Assembly: GCA_009377695.1 (NCBI GenBank)
Contig: WHTP01000005.1
Coordinates: 23,068 to 87,067 of the forward strand
Direction of reading: 5' to 3'
DNA: 64,000 bases
Source of the DNA: Hyphomicrobiales bacterium
GTDB lineage: Bacteria; Pseudomonadota; Alphaproteobacteria; Rhizobiales; Xanthobacteraceae
In this document: piece by piece, positions 20,391 through 29,501 of the stretch
How positions within the stretch are numbered: position 1 is the first letter of the stretch
How the letters are laid out: every line of letters starts with the position of its first letter
Position numbers and translations under genes: made by a program
Notes under the pieces: generated by a model
Databases searched by the model: none
The model's input: the letters and a program-made list of their open reading frames with translations, nothing else
What the model was told of the DNA's origin: nothing

Positions 20391-21182
20391 CTATTTCGGT
20401 TTCGCGTTGATCACAATGCCCTCGAGCGCATTGGGGTCGGGTGGCAGCTCCTTGTCTCCCGCAGGCATATTGCTGACGGCAAACATGTGCGCGATGGCAT
20501 CGATGGATTGCTGATCCGTGATCGTGCCTGGATTGTCGGGCGGCATTTTCGTGCGCACATAGGTGAAGAGCGCAGCGACGGTCTGCCCCTCCCATTTGCG
20601 CACGAACGTCGCGCGCGCAATCGCGGGCGACGGGGGCATGTCCGGCTGAGCTGCGCCATTCAGTCGCAAACCGTGACACTGAGCGCAGGCACCCGAGTGA
20701 AGCTCCTCGCCGCGCTTGTTTTGGGCCTGCGTGTAAACGCCACTCCAGACCGATACCTTCTTGTCTGCGGGCTTGCTGAGCCCGGCCAATATCGTCGCCA
20801 CCTGATCGGCGGTCACCGCACCCAATTTGTTGCCCCACGCATTGCGAATGTACGTAGCGAGCGCCGCAATCTCACCGTCGGTCAGCTTGGGAAACGCCAG
20901 CATTGCGCCCTGGCCGAGGCGGATCGCACGCACGATCAGGTTGAGGTCCTTCAGCCGGTCGTTGCCGGTCAATGCCGGGAAGCTTGGTGGCGTTCCCGCG
21001 CCACCGGCCTGATGGCATGCGACACAATTGGCGTCGTAGAGCACGCGCCCCTGTTCAAACAGAGCGGGATCGATGATCGGCCCCGCGTGGGTGCTTTGCT
21101 GGGCCACTGCAACTGGGATGCTGAGAGCGGGCGCGCCAACTATCAAGCACACCATCAAAACCACGCGCGCAACGGCTTTCAT
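20391..21182 (-). CDS. Diheme c-type cytochrome
   Basis: 263 residues with a Sec signal peptide (MKAVARVVLMVCLIVGAPALS, cleavage near VAVAQQ). Two heme-binding CxxCH motifs: CVACH (about residue 53) and CAQCH (about residue 168), each followed by a Met-containing region (MLAFPKLTDGEI; MPPDNPGTITDQQ). Periplasmic electron carrier, likely the redox partner of the Tat-exported flavoprotein two genes upstream on the same strand. Partner assignment is inferred from the operon. Confidence 0.9.
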   Translation of the reverse strand: MKAVARVVLMVCLIVGAPALSIPVAVAQQSTHAGPIIDPALFEQGRVLYDANCVACHQAGGAGTPPSFPALTGNDRLKDLNLIVRAIRLGQGAMLAFPKLTDGEIAALATYIRNAWGNKLGAVTADQVATILAGLSKPADKKVSVWSGVYTQAQNKRGEELHSGACAQCHGLRLNGAAQPDMPPSPAIARATFVRKWEGQTVAALFTYVRTKMPPDNPGTITDQQSIDAIAHMFAVSNMPAGDKELPPDPNALEGIVINAKPK

Positions 21183-21219
21183 CTATTCCACCTTCCCACA
21201 TCAACTTCGTTGTCGCTCA

Positions 21220-22236
21220 TCACACTGCATCCTCGTCCGGAGGTTCCCAAGGAGGATCCAGGTCAAGCTCCGCTCTGGTGATCATGTCGGCCGTCACCTC
21301 AACGGTGGTGCTGACCGGCACATATTTGGAGGCCGAAACCAGGATGTCGTACTGACCTTTGGTCACCTCGACCCTTGCGACTCCGTTCTCGTCGGTCATC
21401 GCCCGGTATGGATGCACGACCACGCGCGCATCTTTGATCGGAGTTTGCTTCTCTCTGTCGAAGGCCTCGACAGTGATTTCGCAATCGGGAGGGCTGACGA
21501 CTCGAAGGGGCACGGCGAGCGAGCCCGCTGCATGCGGCAATTCCAAATCCCAGTCGGCAGTCTTGACCTCCCATTGATAGGCTCCCGCCGCCGGCGGGGC
21601 TTCGCCTTCAATCTCGGCGACATAGAGCGCATCTGTGCCCGGCCAAACGTCGCGGCCGAGATTTGCGGCGCCGACTTGAGAGCCTTTCTGGTCAAAGATA
21701 CTCAACCCCCGACCGCCGAGGCAGCACCCGGCCGAGCATTTGACGCCGACCATGAATTTGAACCGCGCGCCCGCCACAATCGCGGACGGCACGTCCCAGC
21801 CGGTCAGCTCTGCCGCGTGCGGTTTGACGACGACACGGACGTCCGTCGAAGCCTGTTCATGCATGGCGCCGTCCTTGTCGGCCGCTATGACGACAGCGCG
21901 ATAGACGTGCTCTCCCACGATGCGCGGCGCCGACAAAACGATGTCGTTCGACGCGTACGCGCCGCTGTCCGCTTTCGTGAGTTCGGCTTGCGCCAGTTCG
22001 GCGCCCTCGTGATCTCGAATCGAAACCCGCGGTCCGCGCAGGCCACCCTTGCGAGGAGGCTTGACTTGGACCTTCAGCGTGACGTCGGCGCCGGCATCCG
22101 CTTCGTCGGACGAGATCTCGACGGTGCAGATGCAATCATCGTGCTTCATGTCGCATTCCGGCAACGAGGGACAAAGCATGTGCGCTCCGCAGAAGTCGCA
22201 TGCACCGGTGGGGTAAAAGCCCCACCGGATCGTCAT
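21220..22236 (-). CDS. Cys-rich protein with C-terminal carboxypeptidase-regulatory-like domain, function unknown
   Basis: 338 residues, no signal peptide or membrane helix. The N-terminus has a cluster of cysteines (CDFCGAHMLCPSLPEC, then CIC) that could bind metal, with a further C-x-x-x-CC at about residue 170. Beta-rich Ig-like repeats follow, and the last 75 residues (TPIKDARVVVHPYRAMTDENG...) look like a carboxypeptidase-regulatory/PEGA-type beta-sandwich. It starts 13 bp after the flavoprotein stop and ends 37 bp before the cytochrome, so the three form an operon. I do not recognise a named family. A degraded relative lies at 18862-19135. Confidence 0.7.
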   Translation of the reverse strand: MTIRWGFYPTGACDFCGAHMLCPSLPECDMKHDDCICTVEISSDEADAGADVTLKVQVKPPRKGGLRGPRVSIRDHEGAELAQAELTKADSGAYASNDIVLSAPRIVGEHVYRAVVIAADKDGAMHEQASTDVRVVVKPHAAELTGWDVPSAIVAGARFKFMVGVKCSAGCCLGGRGLSIFDQKGSQVGAANLGRDVWPGTDALYVAEIEGEAPPAAGAYQWEVKTADWDLELPHAAGSLAVPLRVVSPPDCEITVEAFDREKQTPIKDARVVVHPYRAMTDENGVARVEVTKGQYDILVSASKYVPVSTTVEVTADMITRAELDLDPPWEPPDEDAV

Positions 22237-22249
22237 GCGGTCCTCGGGA

Positions 22250-24331
22250 CTATGCCCGTTCCTGCGCGATGCTGGTGCCGGCGATGTAGCCGTGGACCAG
22301 CGCCCGGCCTAGGCCATGCTGCTGGCCGCCGCCGCTGGCTTCTCCCCCGCAATAGAGGCCCGGAATAACGGCACCGTCCATGTCGACGACCTGCGCCTTG
22401 CCGTTGATTCGCAGACCCCCGTAGGAGTCGTGCCACACCGGACAGATCGCTGCGGCATAGAACGGCGGCTTGTCGATCCTGTGCATCGGAGCGTCCTTCC
22501 CGCGCCCGAAATCGGGATCAGAACCCTCGTCCACGTAGGCGTTCCACTTGCTGACCGTCTCCTTCAGGTCCTTGAGGGGCACCCGCTGGAATTCGTGACG
22601 CGCATAGATCTTCTTGGCCAACCCCTCGATGGTGTCGGCGCTGAAGAAATAGCCGTTGTCGGCGGTGAAGGGAGGCTTGATGTCCCAGCCATCACGCTCG
22701 ATCGTGTCGCTGTCGAAAATCGCCCACAGCGGACCGGAGTAGTAGTGCGGAGCTTGCGAACCCTCGTTCATCGCCATCGCGGCGTCGAGCGCAGGAGAGT
22801 AATTGTACATCTGCTTGACCCAGTTGGGGCTGCAGTTGCGCCAGTCGCATTGGACGTGCTGGAGCGAATGTTTCGGCGCACCGACGCGCGGCCCGCCTGG
22901 CCAAACCGGGGTATCGCGGCGCTTAGCAAGATCCATCTCATTGTAGAAGCGCTTGCCCACCTGGTTCACGGCGATCAGATGCTCATACGAGCTGGTGCCC
23001 AGCGTGATGCCGGTGGAACGGCGGAACGGGAAGGTCGGGTGACCCGGATGCATGTCTGTGTAGGAGTCGCGGGTCGCCAGTCGCGTCGGGATGTGGTACG
23101 TGGCGTTTGCTGAGAGATTCTGCTGCATCCCCGAGAGATTGGCTCCGATCCGCATGCCAGCAATGATTCCGCTGGCATCCTGACCGAGCGGCCCGAGCAG
23201 GGCCCAGGCGCTCGACACAAACGCCGGCTCGTTGAACGCGGGATAGAACATGCTGCGGAACTGCGGGTTAGCGCCGTGGCCTCCGCTGCCGATCATGACG
23301 GCTACCTTCGCTCGGATGGTGATGGTGTCGCGGCGCTCGTCGACGTTGCCATTCTGCGAGAGGCTCTCCAGATGCGCGCCGGTGTCCGGATTGAACCGCG
23401 GGGTATAGCTGGCCTTGACGCCCAGAACCCGTCCCGAGAACTGCTTCTCACGAATGATCTCAGTCATGCGCCGGTTGAGCATGAACTTGACGCCTTTCTC
23501 CCGCGCGCTGAACTCCAAGCATCGTGTGAGCGCGGCGCCGTTCCAGACCGCGCCCGGGCCAACCCGCTTACTCCCGTCTCCCATGATGCGCGGAGCGAAG
23601 TGACTCGAGCTCTTGCCGGGAATTCCTGCGTCCTGGCGCGTGACGGTCCCCGCCTTGATGTCTGTCTTGTCGCCGAGCATGAGGAATGCGGTCGCGCGCC
23701 GGGCGCGCGATATCCCGCTCGTCGGGTGCGTGCCGTGGATCCGCGAGAAGCGGACGTAGTTGTCCATGAGGAATTGTCTGGTGCCATAGCAGTTGTCTGC
23801 CCAAGCACGATGGAGCTCTCGCTCGTTGTGGCGGTAGGGTGCCTGGCCTGCGACATCAAGCACCGACCAGTCGGTGATGTCCTTGAACAGAAAATCGGTG
23901 TCTTCGGTCATGTCCTGCGGTTTGTGCAGCGGGGCGATCTTGATGAACCCCTCCTTGTCGCCTTGCCCGGCGATGTCCCGCAGTTGCACCGGGTCGCCGC
24001 CGCCGAGAGCGACCTGTGCTCCGCTGTGCAACATCTTACCGCCAACGTCGAAATTCTGATCGATAACGAGCACACGTAGGCCGGCATCACGCGCCCGGAT
24101 GGCGCAGGGCATTCCGGATGCCCCCGAGCCGATCACGATAACGTCTGCTTCATAATCCCATTTGATGCCGTTGACGCCGGCCTCCTGCGCCGCCGCCTCG
24201 CCAACGCTGCTGCCGACGGCGGCCGCACTGACACCAGCAACTGCACCATGCTTGAGGAAATTTCGCCGGCTAACGGACTTCTCACTCTCGAGCTTTTTTT
24301 GTTCCGGCTTGCTGTCGCGCTTCCTGGCCAT
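22250..24331 (-). CDS. Tat-exported FAD-binding oxidoreductase (fumarate reductase/3-ketosteroid dehydrogenase-like fold)
   Basis: 693 residues. A twin-arginine signal (SVSRRNFLKHGAVAGVSAAA) follows a lysine-rich N-terminus. The FAD motif VIVIGSGASGMPCAIRARDAG is near residue 65, and the C-terminal VIPGLYCGGEASGGG closes the FAD_binding_2 domain. Like other members it probably dehydrogenates or reduces a C-C bond in the periplasm, with the operon's diheme cytochrome as electron partner. Substrate unknown. First gene of the three-gene minus-strand operon; the 165 bp upstream to the amidohydrolase stop shows no gene. Confidence 0.85.
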   Translation of the reverse strand: MARKRDSKPEQKKLESEKSVSRRNFLKHGAVAGVSAAAVGSSVGEAAAQEAGVNGIKWDYEADVIVIGSGASGMPCAIRARDAGLRVLVIDQNFDVGGKMLHSGAQVALGGGDPVQLRDIAGQGDKEGFIKIAPLHKPQDMTEDTDFLFKDITDWSVLDVAGQAPYRHNERELHRAWADNCYGTRQFLMDNYVRFSRIHGTHPTSGISRARRATAFLMLGDKTDIKAGTVTRQDAGIPGKSSSHFAPRIMGDGSKRVGPGAVWNGAALTRCLEFSAREKGVKFMLNRRMTEIIREKQFSGRVLGVKASYTPRFNPDTGAHLESLSQNGNVDERRDTITIRAKVAVMIGSGGHGANPQFRSMFYPAFNEPAFVSSAWALLGPLGQDASGIIAGMRIGANLSGMQQNLSANATYHIPTRLATRDSYTDMHPGHPTFPFRRSTGITLGTSSYEHLIAVNQVGKRFYNEMDLAKRRDTPVWPGGPRVGAPKHSLQHVQCDWRNCSPNWVKQMYNYSPALDAAMAMNEGSQAPHYYSGPLWAIFDSDTIERDGWDIKPPFTADNGYFFSADTIEGLAKKIYARHEFQRVPLKDLKETVSKWNAYVDEGSDPDFGRGKDAPMHRIDKPPFYAAAICPVWHDSYGGLRINGKAQVVDMDGAVIPGLYCGGEASGGGQQHGLGRALVHGYIAGTSIAQERA

Positions 24332-24496
24332 GTCTTCTCTCCCCTAGTGCTTGTGTTTCTTGTTCAATGAGCCGAGCCTAATTCCGAAATGGATTTGGCG
24401 CCAACCCTGACGCCTCGAATGATCGTAGAAAAATGATCGCAGCGCAACGACTGTGACTTATGAGTATGTGCCTCAGCCGACGTAAGAGGCGCCATC

Positions 24497-26323
24497 TCAA
24501 CCGGCCCAGTTAGGCACCTCGTGCACGATGCGGCCGCCAACCATCGTCATCAACGACGCGATGCCTTCGATGCGGCTCTCCTCGACCGTCAGCGGATCGG
24601 CACTGAGTACCGCAAGGTCCGCGTACTTGCCTGTCTGCAAGCTGCCGCGTTTGTTCTCATCGAACGTAAGGTAGGCGCCATCAGCAGTCGCGCAGCGCAG
24701 CGCTTCCATGCGCGTGAGCACCTGCTTAGGTGCGATCCGTTGCTTGGTCACGTAACTGGTGCGCAGGATTGTGTGCGAGATCGGCAGGAAGTTCGTGATC
24801 GGTACGTTGTCGGTCGCGAGCGACACCTTCACGCCGGCGTCGAGCAGGCTCCGCAGCGGGACGATCTCTGCGTGGCGCTCGGGCGGCAGCCGCTTCGCAT
24901 GAACGTGCAGCCCCTTGTAGAGATAGTTATTGGTGTGGGTAGTCAGCACTAGTCCCATGCGAACGATACGCTCGACATCCCTGGCCGAGAAATCGTTGAT
25001 GTGCGCGATCACCCAGCGCTTGCCCTTGAGCGGCACCTCGCGATCGACTTCGTCATAGAGATCAAGCACGGGCGGGCCGTTCATGACGACGCGGATGTCG
25101 TTGACGGCGCAACGCACCAGGACTTCCTTGAGCTTCTGGCGCGGCAATCCGCTGGTATAGTTGAAACCCGCCCAGCCGGTGTAGGAGCCCGCGGCAGTGC
25201 TCCGCACGCTGGCCGCCGGCGCCTGTCCGAGGCTGAGATAGACACCGCTCATCCGCAGACGATCATCGCCGATGGCGGGTTCGCCGAGCCACGCCGCCCA
25301 GGCATCGACGAAAGGACCGAGCGGCGCATTGCCCGCCGCCAGCCAATCCGGACTGAACGCGAGCGTCGTGCGCATGGAGAGCGCACCATCCTGATGCGTC
25401 TGCTTGTAGACGCGGATCAGCTCGCCGGCCGCGCCATGGCCTTCGAACACGCCGGTCGTGCCGACGGCGTGATAGAGGCGCTGTGACTCCTGCAGCGCCT
25501 TCATCCGGTCGGTGTGCGAAAACCGCGTCGCCTCACGGAACCAGACGAGCTCCGTGATCGGCTGCATCTCCTGCTCGATGAAGACACCGGTCGGATCGCC
25601 GTTCGCATCCTTTTCGATGGTCAGCGACTTGACCGGCGACGCCGTGTCACGCGTAACGCCGGCGCGCTTGAGCGCCTCGGTGTTGGCGCAGGAGACGAGC
25701 GGCAACGTCCCGCGCCAGAAGCCCCAGATCGATCGGATATAGACCGGATTGTTCGGTGCAGCTTGATCGAGCTCCTGACGTGTCGGCCAACGCTTTTCGG
25801 CGAGAATTTCCGGGACGTCGAAATAGTACGGCGGATCGCCGATCGGCATGGTCACGATCCACTCGCCCGGTCTTTTGCCGCGCGCGAGCTCTGCGATCCG
25901 GTCTTGGATGTCGCGGATCGAGCGCACGCGCCCGAGCGACAGGAAAACGTTACGCAGCCCTTCCCGATCCATATGCGCATGGCCGTCGGTGATGCCGGGA
26001 ATGACGGCCTTGCCCTTTAGGTCGATGACGCGCGTGGAAGGACCGATATGCGCTGCCATCGCGTCGTTCGGGCCGACGGCGATGATCTTGTCGTTCGACA
26101 CCGCAATCGCGTCGGTGACGGTCGACGCCGCATCGATCGTGATGATCTTGCCGTTGCGAAGAACGGCGTCCGCGACCGCCATCGCCGGTGTGGCAGAAAC
26201 GCGCGCGGGCTGGCCTTGCGCCGGTCGCACGACAGCGACAGCTCCGGCCGCAGCGCCCGCGGCCCCTGCTCCTGACAGGAATTGCCGGCGCTGGATCGTT
26301 CGCTTGATGCCTCCCTTGGCCAT
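24497..26323 (-). CDS. Tat-exported amidohydrolase family protein (YtcJ-like)
   Basis: 608 residues. N-terminal twin-arginine signal (KRTIQRRQFLSGAGAAGAAAG), then the amidohydrolase_3 start VLRNGKIITIDAASTVTDAIAV and the metal-site region VIPGITDGHAHMD; the C-terminal part has SLATDNVPITNF and CATADGAYLTFDE-like elements and YADLAVLSADPL. Metal-dependent hydrolase of unknown substrate. It stands between the flavoprotein operon and tpiA, same strand, and belongs to the inserted block by position. Base composition is not visibly different from its neighbours. Confidence 0.85.
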   Translation of the reverse strand: MAKGGIKRTIQRRQFLSGAGAAGAAAGAVAVVRPAQGQPARVSATPAMAVADAVLRNGKIITIDAASTVTDAIAVSNDKIIAVGPNDAMAAHIGPSTRVIDLKGKAVIPGITDGHAHMDREGLRNVFLSLGRVRSIRDIQDRIAELARGKRPGEWIVTMPIGDPPYYFDVPEILAEKRWPTRQELDQAAPNNPVYIRSIWGFWRGTLPLVSCANTEALKRAGVTRDTASPVKSLTIEKDANGDPTGVFIEQEMQPITELVWFREATRFSHTDRMKALQESQRLYHAVGTTGVFEGHGAAGELIRVYKQTHQDGALSMRTTLAFSPDWLAAGNAPLGPFVDAWAAWLGEPAIGDDRLRMSGVYLSLGQAPAASVRSTAAGSYTGWAGFNYTSGLPRQKLKEVLVRCAVNDIRVVMNGPPVLDLYDEVDREVPLKGKRWVIAHINDFSARDVERIVRMGLVLTTHTNNYLYKGLHVHAKRLPPERHAEIVPLRSLLDAGVKVSLATDNVPITNFLPISHTILRTSYVTKQRIAPKQVLTRMEALRCATADGAYLTFDENKRGSLQTGKYADLAVLSADPLTVEESRIEGIASLMTMVGGRIVHEVPNWAG

Positions 26324-26380
26324 GGTCGCACCCCTCGCGAGATCGTCCTGTGAACGGAGACGGCAATGGCACTGATGCTA

Positions 26381-27136
26381 CTACAGATACGCTTTCGCGA
26401 TGCCGAGGAAATCGTCCGCCTTCAAGCTCGCTCCGCCGACCAGCGCGCCGTCGACATTGGCCACTTTCATCAGTTCTGCGGCATTCGATGGCTTGACCGA
26501 GCCACCGTACAGAATGCGGATCTGCTTCCCCGCCGCGCCGTAGCGCGTCTCGAGGTGCTCGCGGATGAATCCATGGACCGCCGCCACGTCGGCCGGTGTC
26601 GGCGTCAGTCCGGTGCCGATCGCCCAGACCGGCTCATAGGCAACGACGAGGGTCTCCGCGGTCGCGCCGTCCGGCAGCGAGGTCTGCGCTTGCACGTGCA
26701 CCACGTCGAGGGTCTTGTCGGCGATACGTTCGTCCTTGGTCTCGCCAATGCAGACGATAGCCGTAAGCCCGGCTCGCCAGGCGGCGCGCGCCTTGGCGTT
26801 CACGTCCTGGTCGGTTTCCCGATGGTATTGCCGACGTTCCGAATGCCCCAGGATGACCGCCACCGCGCCGGCGTCGCGCAGCATCTCGGCGGAGAGGTCC
26901 CCGGTGAAGGCGCCGGACGGCTCGGCGTGGCAGTCCTGGGCGCCGATCGCGACCGGCGTATCCTGCGCGAGCGCCGCAAAGGCCGGGAGCAGCGTGACAG
27001 GCGGGCAAACCATCAGATCGGCCCGCGCGGCCACCTCGCCGGCCCCGCTCATGATCTTCGTCAGTTCGGCCGATGAGCCGCGCAAACCGTTCATTTTCCA
27101 GTTGCCCGCGACGAGCGGACGAGGCGTTTCGGCCAT
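26381..27136 (-). CDS. tpiA: Triosephosphate isomerase
   Basis: 251 residues, usual length. Interconverts dihydroxyacetone phosphate and glyceraldehyde 3-phosphate. N-terminal VAGNWKMNG (catalytic Lys), [10 protein letters not shown] (catalytic His), [11 protein letters not shown] (catalytic Glu, flexible loop) and [11 protein letters not shown] near the end are all present. Divergent from ppiD; the 447-bp gap contains a hairpin element at 27391-27556 and otherwise nothing recognisable. Confidence 0.98.
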   Translation of the reverse strand: MAETPRPLVAGNWKMNGLRGSSAELTKIMSGAGEVAARADLMVCPPVTLLPAFAALAQDTPVAIGAQDCHAEPSGAFTGDLSAEMLRDAGAVAVILGHSERRQYHRETDQDVNAKARAAWRAGLTAIVCIGETKDERIADKTLDVVHVQAQTSLPDGATAETLVVAYEPVWAIGTGLTPTPADVAAVHGFIREHLETRYGAAGKQIRILYGGSVKPSNAAELMKVANVDGALVGGASLKADDFLGIAKAYL

Positions 27137-27390
27137 GATGGTTCCTGTCGGGAGATTGAGAGTTCGGGTACGCGGCCAAACTTAGCACGACCTCTCGACC
27201 GTGCCATTGACCGGCTTCGAGAGAGGCCCTAAATCCACTGCGGATTCCGTTGGTTAGACCTTCCCGCGACGCGCCCGGTGCAGCCTCGTGACCCATTGAA
27301 TGGGCGGCGCCGACCGTCTATTGCGACGCGGGCAAATAACCTAGGATGACCGTAACGCCTTGCTGGCGCAGGAGCAAAAGCGCGCAGCAC

Positions 27391-27556
27391 TCGTGTGGCG
27401 GTTCAGAAGTCCGCATCATTCTCGCGGCGAGTCCGAAATGCGGACTTCTGAACCAAAGCCACACTAGATTCAAAGAGTTGCTAGTGTCCTTCGATTCCGA
27501 AGTTCGTATAAGAGGCCGCTGCGAAATGGCACGAACTTCGGAATCGAGACACTAGC
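27391..27556. repeat. CTAG-bounded hairpin pair, locus IV (inverted copy of locus I unit)
   Basis: First hairpin 27391-27468 (left end CTCG, inner arm GGTTCAGAAGTCCGCAT), 13-nt spacer 27469-27481, second hairpin 27482-27556 (CTAGTGTCC, inner arm GATTCCGAAGTTCGTA). Reversed, this is the H2-spacer-H3 unit of locus I with small differences in loop and spacer. It lies between the divergent tpiA and ppiD starts. The remaining 27137-27390 holds no gene and presumably carries the tpiA promoter. Confidence 0.9.
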
Positions 27557-27583
27557 GCCATCAATCACCCGGAAAACGGCACC

Positions 27584-29494
27584 ATGCTTCGAGGTATTCG
27601 GACTGCCTCTTCCAATTGGCTCGGCAGAATCGTCATGGGCGTCGTGCTCGGCCTGATCGCGATCAGCTTCGCGGTCTGGGGGATCGGCGATATTTTCCGT
27701 GGGTTCGGCCGCTCCGGCCTGGCGCGGATCGGCGGAACCGAGATTTCCGTGGAGCAATTCCGTCAGCAATACAGCGAACGGCTGCAGCAACTCGGCCGTC
27801 AGCTTGGCCGCCCCATCACGCTCGAGCAGGCGCGCGCCATGGGCCTTGACAAGCAACTGGTCGGCCAGCTCATCGGCGAAGCGACGCTCGACGAACGCGT
27901 AAAGGCGCTGCGGCTCGGCATCTCGAATGCCGAGATGGCGCGCCGGATCACGACGAATCCGGAACTCCTCGGCCCGACCGGTCAATTCGATCGCACGCGC
28001 TTCGAGATGTTGCTGCGGCAAAACCAGACCACCGAGCGACGCTTCATTGACGAGCAGCGCCAGCTGCTGTTGCGGCGGCAGTTGGGCGGCACCGTGCTGA
28101 CCGGTTCGCAGTTGCCGAAGGCGGCGATGGAAGCTGCCGAGCGCTACCAGAACGAGCAGCGGACGGTCGAATATGTATTGCTCGATCGAGCGCAGGCCGG
28201 GGAGATCCCGGAGCCGACGCCCGAGCAGCTCGCGAAGTTTTTCGAGGAGCGCAAGGCTCTGTTCCGCGCCCCCGAATACCGCAAGATCGTCGTGTTGCCG
28301 CTGTTGCCTGGCGAGCAGGCGATGTGGACGCAGGTTTCGGACGCCGACCTGCAGAAGGCCTATGAGGATCGCCGCTCGCGCTATCTCACGCCCGAGCGCC
28401 GGGCCCTCCAGCAGATCGTGTTCGACAATCCGCAGGACGCACAGACGGCCGCCGATCGGATCGCGAAGGGTGAGTCGTTCCTCGACATCGCCAAGGAACG
28501 CAAGCTGACCGAGAAGGAAGTCGACCTTGGCACGCTGACACGGGCTTCGATGGTCGATCAGGCGGTCGCGACGGCCGCCTTCTCGCTCAAGGACGGCGAG
28601 GTGAGCGCGCCTGTTAAGGGACGTTTCGGCACGGTGCTGGTGCACGTGTTGAAGATCATACCAGAGCAGGTTCGCCCGTTCGACCAAGTCCGCGACGAGC
28701 TGCGGCGCGACCTCCAGAATGAACGGGCCCGCGCCGAGATCCTTCCGCTCTACGACAAGATCGAGGACGAGCGCTCGATCGGGCGGACGCTTTCGGAGGC
28801 CGCGGCCAATCTGAAGCTCGCGGCGCGAACCATCGAAGTGAACCGCGAAGGCATCAGTCCGTCGGGCGAGCCGGTCAAGGGACTGCCGGATGCCCAGCGG
28901 CTCCTCACTTCGGCGTTCGCCACCGAAGTCGGCATCGAAAACGATCCGCTCCAGGTCCAGGGCGGTTACATCTGGTACGAGGTCACAGGCATTACGCCTG
29001 AGCGGGACCGCACGCTCGACGAGGTCAAGGACGACGTCGTAACGCGCTGGCGCACCGACCAGATCGCGAACGTCTTGCGGGTGAAGGCGGCCGAAATGCT
29101 GGACAAGCTGAAGGCGGGAACCCCGTTCGCGGAGATCGCAGGCGCAGCGGGCCTCAAGATCGACACCAGAGCTGATATCAAGCGTGGCAACGCCGCCCCG
29201 CCGTTCTCGGTCCGCACCGTCGACGGAATCTTCAGGACCGCGAAGGACGGCTACGGAGCGGCAGAAGCGACCGTGCCCGGCGAGCAGGTGCTGTTCCGAG
29301 TCACCGACATCACGATGCCGGAGGTCGACGATAAGTCGGAAGAGGCAACGCGCATTCGCGAGAACCTCAATCGCAGCTTCACCGAAGAAGTGTTCGGCGG
29401 ATATCTCGCTTACCTGCAGCGAGAAATTGGCGTGACCATCAACGAGAACGCGCTGCAGCAGATCGTCACCGGGCAAAATCCCAACACCAACTGA
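27584..29494 (+). CDS. PpiD/SurA-type membrane-anchored peptidyl-prolyl isomerase
   Basis: 636 residues. One N-terminal membrane helix (about 13-33, IVMGVVLGLIAISFAVWGIG), a SurA_N-like helical chaperone region (about 36-170) and a parvulin (PPIC) domain around residues 270-360 with PERRALQQIVF, LGTLTRASMVDQAV and GRFGTVLVHVLKI. It probably assists folding of exported outer-membrane proteins from the inner membrane. A second degenerate parvulin-like segment may follow. It precedes trpE by four bases, a frequent alphaproteobacterial arrangement (tpiA-ppiD-trpE). Confidence 0.88.
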   Translation: MLRGIRTASSNWLGRIVMGVVLGLIAISFAVWGIGDIFRGFGRSGLARIGGTEISVEQFRQQYSERLQQLGRQLGRPITLEQARAMGLDKQLVGQLIGEATLDERVKALRLGISNAEMARRITTNPELLGPTGQFDRTRFEMLLRQNQTTERRFIDEQRQLLLRRQLGGTVLTGSQLPKAAMEAAERYQNEQRTVEYVLLDRAQAGEIPEPTPEQLAKFFEERKALFRAPEYRKIVVLPLLPGEQAMWTQVSDADLQKAYEDRRSRYLTPERRALQQIVFDNPQDAQTAADRIAKGESFLDIAKERKLTEKEVDLGTLTRASMVDQAVATAAFSLKDGEVSAPVKGRFGTVLVHVLKIIPEQVRPFDQVRDELRRDLQNERARAEILPLYDKIEDERSIGRTLSEAAANLKLAARTIEVNREGISPSGEPVKGLPDAQRLLTSAFATEVGIENDPLQVQGGYIWYEVTGITPERDRTLDEVKDDVVTRWRTDQIANVLRVKAAEMLDKLKAGTPFAEIAGAAGLKIDTRADIKRGNAAPPFSVRTVDGIFRTAKDGYGAAEATVPGEQVLFRVTDITMPEVDDKSEEATRIRENLNRSFTEEVFGGYLAYLQREIGVTINENALQQIVTGQNPNTN

Positions 29495-29501
29495 GTTTGT
29501 G

